From the NCBI GenBank assembly GCA_013399855.1, contig VXAY01002474.1:135046-199045 (forward strand): DNA of 64,000 nucleotides, in the 5' to 3' direction. Below, in pieces: positions 60,701 to 64,000 of this stretch. Position 1 is the first letter of the stretch; each line of letters opens with the position of its first letter. The notes under the pieces are model-generated. The model was not told where the DNA came from. It saw nothing but the letters and a program-made list of their open reading frames with translations, and did no database searches. A program made the position numbers and the translations under genes. The DNA is from Oxyruncus cristatus (Eukaryota > Chordata > Aves > Passeriformes > Cotingidae).

Positions 60701-63528
60701 TTGGAAAAGGGGCACATTTGGGTGATAGCTCTTCTAACGGGAAAATTTAAGAGTCGGAGATTTTTTGACTGATTAGAGAAGTGCAGAAACCATATTCCTT
60801 TACTGAAATCCATCTTGCGAGTCATTGTCTTAATGTGCTTTCTTGATTCCTCTGAGAGGAAATGTATTTATGACCCAGATTAAGGCTTATCATGGTTTTT
60901 GTTACAGGATGGTATAAATATTTGCTTGCATCTACAGGACATTTCCAATCAGAGGCTTTCAAATTTATGATGGACCTATTCACCTTACCAAGTGCACCTT
61001 CAAAAACTTTGTGCCAACTCCAGACAGATTTACCAGTGCAGTTGGCTTCTTGATGAAAAATCCATGGCAGATGACACCAAAAAATAATATTTCTCTTGTG
61101 AAGTTTGATCCAAACGTAAGTTTATTACAAGTTTGCCTTTAGTGTTGTAAATAGTTTTCTTGTATTTAAAATAAGCAGACAAGGGCCCTGGGTCATCTTT
61201 TCCATGCATCCCTACTCTAGAGTTTGGTTGGCAGTCACCCAAGGTGTATCCTTTGTCTCCTGAGCAAAAAAAAAAAACCAATACAAACAGAGGTAGGATA
61301 CATTACAATGAGTGTAATGACTTTCTGGTAAAACTGAAAGGGAGGTTTTGGTAAGATTTTGTAAGGTTTGGTATATCCTTAGTAATGAATTTTCGGTTGC
61401 AAATATTAATACTGTTCAGAAGCAAGAGCTGGCCTAAGCCCATTACTAAAACCAGTGTGTCTGGCTTGCAAGATTCCACTGTGTTTGCCATAAGGTTTTT
61501 AATCAACTGTCAAAGTGCTGTGTTTCTGTAGGTGTGCAAGTGTTAGCCCATGTTTCACCTGCAGAAAAAACATTAAAATTTTGGTTGTTGTCAGGTTTCT
61601 TTGAAAGCCTTCTTTGGAAAGCCTGGTCCCTGGTTTGAAGAAGGAGATCTGGATGGTGACAAGAACTCAATATTTCATGATCTAGATGGTTCTGTGACTG
61701 ACTACAAGGATACCTATGTGGGCAGAATGGATAATTACTTGATTCAACACCCCAAATGCATTAATGTTGCAGAATGGAATGGAGTAGTTTGCAGTGGGAA
61801 CTATGCACAGGTTAGTACTCTTGGCTTTCTGTTTGGGGTAAATCTACAGTATGAACTACTTGTGCGGTCAAAGGTAGTACAAGAAATACGAAATTACGTA
61901 TCTAGATTTCATATTTTTTTTTAGTTTTTGAAGTTCTTTTACGTATATTACACTTTTAGGCCAGTTGTGTATTATGTCATGTTCCCTTCAGCATGCGGAC
62001 TGAGAGTATATTGTTAGATGCTGCAAGCTAAAACTAAATGCGGATGCTTGCCAAGAGTTATATGTTGCAGCCCTATATGCTAAAACATTTTTGCATTGGA
62101 GGTGTTGTCTTCCACTTAGGTTCTGTGTGCTTTTTTTTCATGGAGTGGATTATAAGGTTTTGTTTGGTTGGTTTGTTTTCTGGATATGTTAAATACCGTG
62201 TTCTGAATACAAGTCTCACATGTTTGATTCCCATTCTGGTTTCTGGTCTGTGTGGTCAAATATTGTAGCTTCTTCTTTTTTTTTTTTTCTTTTTTTCTCT
62301 TCCCTCCATTTTTTCATCTGTAAAATGGGCAAAAGCTACAGTGGTTTTTCAAATAGTACTTTTATTCAGGAGATATTTGTGTATTACATAACTCAGAGTA
62401 TCAAGTTGCAGCATTTTGGTCAATAATGTATTGATTGTGCTTCACTATTTCATTTTCTTTTGCACACTGTCCAAATCTTCCACTTTCTTTTCATCCTCTT
62501 TGATATCATACAGGTTTATGTCCAAACCTGGAATGGACAGAATCTTTCCATGACTATCATCCGAGATGAGTACCCAGCCAATCCCATGGTTCTTCGAGGT
62601 ATTAATCAGAGAGCTGCCTTTCAGCAGTATCAGCCAGTAGTGATGCTTCAGAAGGGCTATACCATACATTGGAATGGAAAAGCTCCAAATGTCACCTATC
62701 TATATCTCATTAACTTCAACAAGTATGTTTACTTTCTTTCACGTCTGTGATCAAAAAGGCACAATTAGTGTTTGTGAGTGTTTGCAACTGTGCAGAAGAC
62801 TGAAGCTGGGGTTGAGGTTCTTTTTCTTAATTACCAAAAAGTATGAAAAGCAAGAGAATAAGCAGTAGACCTGCACCTGAAGTTGAATATTTATCCAGTG
62901 CACTGTCTTTAAGAAAAAACCTTTAGGGAAGAAAATGTACAGATAGTGAAGTTGAGCAGAATTAGAATTGAATAGTTTATTATATATATATTAATACTTG
63001 ATTTTGTTGTCAGATAAACTTATTAAATGTCTATGAAGTATAAAAAAAAAGATTCTGAGAGAATCAGAGTTACTGTAACGTTTAATGAAAGACTGTGCAT
63101 GGAGGGAAAGAATCATAGAATCAGTTGGCTTTGAAAAGACCTCTGAGATCNACATCCAGTCTCATCTTAAAAAAACTCCAGGGACGGTGAGGACTTTAAG
63201 TAGAGAGAGGAAGAAAGATCTTCTGGTTGAGGGTTTGGGAACTCTTGTGTTCCTGTTGCTTGTTTCTGAAATGATCTGTTTGCTGTGTATTGACATCTAA
63301 ACTGTTCCTACAATGATTCATACATTTTACTTTATTTTTTAGGAATGACTGGATTCGTGTTGGTCTTTGCTACCAACCAAATACAGATTTTGTTATAGTT
63401 TTGGAAACCTTTCAGAGGCGGTCATCTGCTCTGTCAAGCAAGGTAGAGCGCTATGTGCCTGTCTCTTCGATGATGGAGCTTGAAAAAAATCGATCAGACA
63501 AGAAGTTTTACTTTGACAACAGTACTGG
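33465..63528 (+). CDS. CEMIP2: CEMIP2 / TMEM2, cell-surface hyaluronan-related protein, 18 coding exons, 3' end outside window
   Basis: Joined exons: 33465-33789, 38186-38326, 38848-39409, 42714-42883, 44129-44317, 46959-47128, 49535-49744, 50130-50335, 50904-50973, 53695-53823, 54973-55061, 56920-57051, 57525-57560, 58221-58376, 60938-61115, 61595-61810, 62514-62722, 63343-63528. They give 1,124 codons plus 2 nt, and every intron is GT-AG with matching phase. The product is a type II membrane protein: cytoplasmic tail 1-80, membrane helix about 81-101, G8 domain about 119-243, first GG-type lectin domain about 253-410, then the parallel beta-helix region. The family binds and degrades hyaluronan at the cell surface, although intrinsic catalytic activity of TMEM2 has been disputed. 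R263, D271 and D284 match R265, D273 and D286, reported as needed for activity in mouse TMEM2. The human protein has 1,383 residues, so about 260 residues are missing at the right. No frameshift or internal stop is seen. Confidence 0.97.
33790..38185 (+). other. CEMIP2: CEMIP2 intron (4.4 kb) after coding exon 1
   Basis: Holds a CR1 3' fragment at about 34880-35247 and otherwise no recognised feature. A second acceptor-like site (TTTTTTAG at 38152-38159), with a stronger pyrimidine tract than the used site, lies 26 bases upstream of coding exon 2. Confidence 0.9.
34880..35247 (+). mobile_element. CR1 LINE 3' fragment, diverged
   Basis: Recognisable pieces are AGGTTGCCCAGAGAGGCTGTGG near 35080, GAGGTATTCAAGAACTGTCTGG near 35115 and the end TTGTGATACTGTGAAAT near 35231-35247, in the CR1 sense order. 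The 5' part is degraded and its start is uncertain. Confidence 0.75.
38186..38326 (+). CDS. CEMIP2: CEMIP2 coding exon 2 (start of G8 domain)
   Basis: Residues 109-155, starting ENCPDQNPRLKNW, matching the human order closely. It follows the membrane helix and enters the G8 domain (named for conserved glycines). 141 nt, phase 1 at both ends, so skipping it would keep the frame but damage the G8 domain. Acceptor TATTGCAG, donor GTATGA. Confidence 0.95.
38327..38847 (+). other. CEMIP2: CEMIP2 intron (521 bp)
   Basis: AT-rich, with no repeat or other feature recognised. GT-AG ends. Confidence 0.9.
38848..39409 (+). CDS. CEMIP2: CEMIP2 coding exon 3 (G8 domain and first GG-type lectin domain)
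   Basis: The largest coding exon in the window (562 nt, residues 156-343). It holds most of the G8 domain (RYKSKATIILYGK) and the first part of the GG-type lectin domain, including FSRGLNVRVIDQD (codons near 39162-39200). R263 is at 39168-39170, with D271 and D284 following; these match the residues reported as required in mouse. An N-x-T site is at N169. The shorter open frame usually drawn here from an internal Met (38895) is this exon read too far. Donor AG/GTAAAT, phase 2. Confidence 0.97.
39730..39797 (+). mobile_element. CR1 LINE 3' tail remnant
   Basis: Only the tail is left: AAGTGACCTTTAAGGTCC and then CCATTCTGTGATTCTA at about 39781-39796, the conserved CR1 end. Confidence 0.6.
40130..40757 (+). 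mobile_element. CR1 LINE fragment, moderately diverged
   Basis: CR1 ORF2 C-terminal and 3' sequence: GGTGGCCAAAAAGGACAGTGG near 40153, GCTCAGGGGAGACCTTACC near 40400, ACTGCCCAGGGAGATGGG near 40585 and the end AATCATTCTATGATTCTGTG near 40733-40752. Frame breaks throughout; 5'-truncated. Confidence 0.9.
42040..42058 (+). other. G-quadruplex-type motif in an intron
   Basis: GGGACGGGCCAGGGAGGGG has four G-runs with loops of 2, 3 and 1 bases on the coding strand, so both the DNA and the pre-mRNA could fold. Whether it forms in cells is unknown. Confidence 0.5.
42714..42883 (+). CDS. CEMIP2: CEMIP2 coding exon 4 (first GG-type lectin domain)
   Basis: Residues about 343-400, with QAWALVGVIGGG, then CNESVRNYENHSTGGKALAQ and FTVDGQKFVVRAYSEW. 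Two N-glycosylation sequons (NES, NHS) are visible. It completes the first GG-type lectin domain. Acceptor TTTTCACAG, donor GTAGGA, phase 2 in and 1 out. Confidence 0.96.
42884..44128 (+). other. CEMIP2: CEMIP2 intron (1.2 kb)
   Basis: AT-rich with T-runs at about 42946-42956, 43486-43492 and 44110-44123, and an A-run at 43748-43758. No repeat family was recognised. Confidence 0.9.
44129..44317 (+). CDS. CEMIP2: CEMIP2 coding exon 5
   Basis: Residues 400-463: GVPVSGFQVEAVGGVILNLL, then a conserved SSWEPGDRIVVASTDYSMYQ, and CPECTKHQVKVK with a Cys pair. It follows directly after the GG-type lectin domain. Phase 1 at both ends; donor AAAG/GTATAA. Confidence 0.96.
44318..46958 (+). other. CEMIP2: CEMIP2 intron (2.6 kb)
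   Basis: An A/G-rich simple tract at about 44728-44770 and a C/T-richer stretch at about 45010-45170 that produces chance open frames on both strands. No repeat or gene was recognised. Confidence 0.9.
46959..47128 (+). CDS. CEMIP2: CEMIP2 coding exon 6
   Basis: Residues 463-519: ENPQFPHAGEVIDGVDMRAE, then VGVLTRNILIKG and CQFFSYDTFGGHIK, at the entrance of the beta-helix region. It reads in at phase 1 and ends on a full codon. Acceptor TTGGACAG, donor AAG/GTTTGA, the latter weaker than most donors in the gene. Confidence 0.96.
47129..49534 (+). other. CEMIP2: CEMIP2 intron (2.4 kb)
   Basis: Contains a degraded CR1 (48741-48975) and a poly-T near 48523-48536. The 135-codon frame at 47076-47483 is exon 6 sequence and intron read in another frame. 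Confidence 0.9.
48741..48975 (+). mobile_element. CR1 LINE fragment, strongly degraded
   Basis: CR1 pieces in order: GTCCAGTTTTGGGTTCCC near 48744, GTGTGTCCAGGGAGGG near 48791, GAGGAGCTGAGAGGAAGGATC near 48837, and GGAGTTGTAGAGG near 48911. Deletions make the boundaries approximate. Confidence 0.55.
49535..49744 (+). CDS. CEMIP2: CEMIP2 coding exon 7 (beta-helix region)
   Basis: 70 codons, phase 0 at both ends (residues 520-589). It carries KNFTSVHLSYVELKQMGQQQ, the strongly conserved YPVHFHLCGDVD and SIHHCFSRCVTIHATNGLL. The NFT sequon and several histidines are conserved relative to human. Acceptor TTTTTAG, donor GTAGGT. Confidence 0.97.
49745..50129 (+). other. CEMIP2: CEMIP2 intron (385 bp)
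   Basis: Nothing recognised apart from GT-AG ends. Confidence 0.9.
50130..50335 (+). CDS. CEMIP2: CEMIP2 coding exon 8 (beta-helix region)
   Basis: Residues 590-658: IKDTIGYDTLGHCFFIEDGI, then EQRNTLFHNLGLVTKPGTIL and GNYVPVPATDCM, nearly the same as human. Parallel beta-helix (PbH1-type) coils are expected here. It ends in phase 2 inside the Met codon before GTGAGT. Confidence 0.97.
50336..50903 (+). other. CEMIP2: CEMIP2 intron (568 bp)
   Basis: AT-rich; no repeat recognised. Confidence 0.9.
50904..50973 (+). CDS. CEMIP2: CEMIP2 coding exon 9 (short)
   Basis: 70 nt, residues 658-681: AVSTFWISHPNNHLINNAAA then GSQ. It was too short to show as an open frame, but it completes the Met codon of exon 8 and hands over at phase 0. 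Acceptor ATTCCAG, donor CAG/GTGAGG. The sequence is near-identical to the human order. Confidence 0.96.
50974..53694 (+). other. CEMIP2: CEMIP2 intron (2.7 kb)
   Basis: Contains a T/G-rich low-complexity tract at about 51836-51925. No repeat family or gene was recognised. Confidence 0.9.
51836..51925. repeat. T/G-rich low-complexity tract
   Basis: Runs of T (one of about 15) interrupted by GG/GGGG blocks and three GTTT units. The reverse strand is A/C-rich. Confidence 0.85.
53695..53823 (+). CDS. CEMIP2: CEMIP2 coding exon 10
   Basis: 43 codons, phase 0 at both ends (residues 682-724): DAGIWYLFHRVATGDSHSLA, then IETKSELTPLGIFYNNRVHS and NFK. The middle part (about GDSHSLAIETK) differs most from human, and this is the same stretch that has a near-copy in the next intron. 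Acceptor CTTGCAG, donor AAG/GTAATA. Confidence 0.97.
53824..54972 (+). other. CEMIP2: CEMIP2 intron (1.15 kb) with a partial copy of exon 10
   Basis: AT-rich TATA-type sequence at about 53970-54010. Contains the exon-10-like segment at 54557-54596. Nothing else recognised. Confidence 0.9.
54557..54596 (+). repeat. Near-copy of part of coding exon 10 in the following intron
   Basis: 54571-54596 matches exon positions 53738-53763 at 25 of 26 bases (one C/T difference). A shared GTTGCT lies a few bases upstream in both (53725-53730 and 54557-54562). The copy lies 833 bases downstream in the same orientation and has no clear splice sites of its own. It could be the remnant of a tandem exon duplication or a short templated insertion. 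Confidence 0.8.
54973..55061 (+). CDS. CEMIP2: CEMIP2 coding exon 11
   Basis: 89 nt, residues 725-754: AGLFIDKGVKTTNASADDPR, then EYLCLDNNA. The sequon NAS is visible. It starts at phase 0 and ends in phase 2 before GTAAAG. Acceptor TTGTTTCAG. Close match to human. Confidence 0.97.
55062..56919 (+). other. CEMIP2: CEMIP2 intron (1.9 kb)
   Basis: A run of nine G near 56083-56091 and an A/G-rich stretch near 56595-56660. No repeat family was recognised. Confidence 0.9.
56920..57051 (+). CDS. CEMIP2: CEMIP2 coding exon 12
   Basis: 132 nt, residues 754-798: FRPHQDADPEKPRVAALIDS, then LISFKNNDHGAWVRGGDILI and QNSG. Phase 2 at both ends, the first of three consecutive exons with that property. 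Acceptor CTCTCCCAG, donor GG/GTAGGT. Confidence 0.97.
57052..57524 (+). other. CEMIP2: CEMIP2 intron (473 bp)
   Basis: No repeat recognised. An open frame runs through part of it from exon 12 in another phase. Confidence 0.9.
57525..57560 (+). CDS. CEMIP2: CEMIP2 coding exon 13 (36-nt microexon)
   Basis: Only 36 nt: it encodes FADNGIGLTFA plus split codons, matching the same stretch in human. A strong pyrimidine tract (GAACTTTCTTTTAG) and a consensus donor (AG/GTGAGT) compensate for the small size. Phase 2 at both ends, so skipping removes 12 residues without a frameshift. Confidence 0.95.
57561..58220 (+). other. CEMIP2: CEMIP2 intron (660 bp)
   Basis: No repeat or other feature recognised. 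GT-AG ends. Confidence 0.9.
58221..58376 (+). CDS. CEMIP2: CEMIP2 coding exon 14
   Basis: 156 nt, residues 810-862: SDGSFPNDEGASQEVSESLF, then IGESKNYGFQGGQNKYAGTG and GIDNKTRTLPRNR. A sequon NKT is visible. Phase 2 at both ends. The acceptor TTTGATAG has a weak pyrimidine tract; donor CG/GTAAGT. Confidence 0.97.
58815..59446 (-). mobile_element. Solo-LTR-like element of an avian endogenous retrovirus
   Basis: Bounded by TGTTGGGG at the left and CAAACA at the right, giving the TG...CA ends of an LTR. On the minus strand the 3' part is T-rich and contains TTTCTTATCTCAATTCAGG, then TTTTGTCTCTCTCACCC and TTAAACCCCAACA, as in LTRs common in bird genomes. No internal viral genes and no second LTR are present. 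No 5-bp target duplication is visible (AAGAC left, GTCTA right), so the boundaries are approximate. The minus-strand open frame at 59031-59255 is part of this element, not a gene. Confidence 0.6.
59456..60675 (-). mobile_element. CR1 LINE, longest copy in the window (reverse)
   Basis: Reverse-complement CR1 whose 3' end is at the left (GAATCACAGAGCATTTGAAG near 59460). Minus-strand frames contain EKWEDGNLMKSNTGKCKVLH near 60095-60158 and, further right, the KFAEGTKL-type segment near 60215-60240. These are typical of CR1 reverse transcriptase upstream of its C-terminus. Frames are broken by stops and indels. The right end is gradual at about 60675. Confidence 0.85.
60938..61115 (+). CDS. CEMIP2: CEMIP2 coding exon 15
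   Basis: 178 nt, residues 862-921: TFPIRGFQIYDGPIHLTKCT, then FKNFVPTPDRFTSAVGFLMK and NNISLVKFDPN. A sequon NIS is visible. It enters at phase 2 and ends on a complete codon (AAC/GTAAGT). Acceptor CATCTACAG. Confidence 0.97.
61116..61594 (+). other. CEMIP2: CEMIP2 intron (479 bp)
   Basis: A-run at 61266-61277; nothing else recognised. Confidence 0.9.
61595..61810 (+). CDS. CEMIP2: CEMIP2 coding exon 16
   Basis: 72 codons, phase 0 at both ends (residues 922-993): VSLKAFFGKPGPWFEEGDLD, then GDKNSIFHDLDGSVTDYKDT and YVGRMDNYLIQHPKCINVAE. Strongly conserved relative to human. Acceptor TTGTCAG, donor CAG/GTTAGT. Confidence 0.97.
61811..62513 (+). other. CEMIP2: CEMIP2 intron (703 bp)
   Basis: A long T-rich tract at about 62273-62300; no other feature. 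Confidence 0.9.
62514..62722 (+). CDS. CEMIP2: CEMIP2 coding exon 17
   Basis: 209 nt, residues 994-1063: VYVQTWNGQNLSMTIIRDEY, then PANPMVLRGINQRAAFQQYQ and GYTIHWNGKAPNVTYLYLIN. Sequons NLS and NVT are visible. The Lys codon is split AA/G, so the true exon ends at 62722 before GTATGT. Confidence 0.97.
62723..63342 (+). other. CEMIP2: CEMIP2 intron (620 bp)
   Basis: A TATA-type tract at about 62980-62992 and a short reverse CR1 remnant with one ambiguous base at 63151. Confidence 0.9.
63108..63250 (-). mobile_element. CR1 LINE 3' remnant (reverse) with an ambiguous base
   Basis: Starts AGAATCATAGAATCAG near 63109 and continues GAAAAGACCTCTGAGATC up to the N at 63151. It then resumes at ACATCCAGTCTCATCTT. 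Compared with the copy at 28506, about 60 bases between these two points are absent, so the N probably marks a collapsed join. Confidence 0.8.
63343..63528 (+). CDS. CEMIP2: CEMIP2 coding exon 18 (last one in the window)
   Basis: 186 nt, residues 1063-1124: NDWIRVGLCYQPNTDFVIVL, then ETFQRRSSALSKVERYVPVS and DKKFYFDNSTG. It matches the human order with more divergence than the central exons. Phase 2 at both ends, donor GG/GTAACT. A sequon NST is visible. The following exons, with the second GG-type lectin domain, are beyond the window. Confidence 0.95.
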
Positions 63529-64000
63529 GTAACTCCTTGCAACTTGACCCTACTAGAAGATGTTGTTTAACCTTAAAATGTCCGGTTTGATAGTGTTAAA
63601 AGCAACTGATTGAGACACCTGCATAAGAGGAAAGCTATAGTGCTGGAGGCTAAAGCCTCTTTAAAAGAATATTTCTCTTTATATGTCTTTACATCTCCAA
63701 AGTGCAGTGGTTGTCATTGAAATACTTTTCAAGAGAACTGCAGTTGCCAGTGATACTTCCTACCTCATGTCTGGACAAAATGTGGTATCTGGTGTGCTGC
63801 AGAGAAGTGCCTTTCAGGAGCTAATTTCTTAGTCTCAAAGAAGATTTGTGCCTTTTTGTTAAACTGAACCTTATAGAAATTTCCAAGAAGCTTTCTTTTC
63901 CAAGAACATTTAAAAACTGTATTTCTGAAAATCCTAATCTGTTTTCAGCTGTCTCAAAAGAACATAAAAAACCTAGTCTCTTTTTCAGAAGTACTTCTGA
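63529..64000 (+). other. CEMIP2: CEMIP2 intron, cut by the window edge
   Basis: No coding exon is recognisable before the right edge. The expected next residues in human (a Leu/Tyr-rich segment followed by Lys/His-rich sequence) are not encoded here. Confidence 0.85.

Larger units (their letters stand above)
58377..60937 (+). other. CEMIP2: CEMIP2 intron (2.6 kb) filled mostly by repeats
   Basis: About 1.85 kb of it is made of an LTR-like element followed directly by a long reverse CR1. A poly-T lies at 58735-58748. Confidence 0.9.

Noticed and set aside
1..64000. CRISPR array, operon, phage or bacterial mobile element
   Set aside because: No regularly spaced repeats or prokaryotic gene organisation. 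The window is vertebrate with a spliced gene and LINE/LTR repeats.

Overview
This is a window of a bird nuclear genome. The evidence is a set of CR1 LINE fragments whose 3' ends carry the ATTCTATG-type tail typical of avian CR1, an LTR of the type seen in bird genomes, an AT-rich non-coding background, and a long vertebrate gene split into short exons by GT-AG introns. The gene is CEMIP2 (formerly TMEM2), a type II transmembrane cell-surface protein linked to hyaluronan turnover. I recognised it by comparing translated exons with the human protein from memory. Human 9q21, where CEMIP2 lies, corresponds to the avian Z chromosome, so a Z origin is likely but is not shown by the sequence.

Layout. 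Positions 1-20.4 kb are intergenic: AT-rich DNA with CR1 fragments, a GC-rich dispersed-repeat-like block near 14.05-14.35 kb, and a cluster of AATAAA signals at 468-694 that could be the 3' end of an upstream same-strand gene. Positions 20.44-21.87 kb are a CpG-rich block interrupted by an 883-base N gap. This is the likely CEMIP2 promoter and non-coding first exon, with a candidate donor after 21802. Intron 1 then runs about 11.65 kb to the first coding exon at 33453.

Positions 33465-63528 hold 18 coding exons of CEMIP2 on the + strand. They total 3,374 nt (1,124 codons plus 2 nt) with consistent reading phase across all 17 internal junctions. They cover the cytoplasmic tail, the single membrane segment, the G8 domain, the first GG-type lectin domain, the parallel beta-helix region and the sequence beyond it. 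The last roughly 260 residues, including the second GG-type lectin domain expected from the human protein, lie past the window's right edge. The introns carry further CR1 fragments, a solo-LTR-like element with a 1.2-kb reverse CR1 in intron 15, simple repeats and a few oddities.

There is no bacterial-type operon, CRISPR array, tRNA or rRNA here, and I found no convincing second protein-coding gene. I did not find an undescribed multi-gene system. The observations most worth checking are a 26-bp near-copy of coding exon 10 in the next intron, a UG-repeat tract at the 3' splice site of the first coding exon, an in-frame 36-nt microexon, a perfect 16-bp hairpin with a third arm copy, and the missing promoter sequence.
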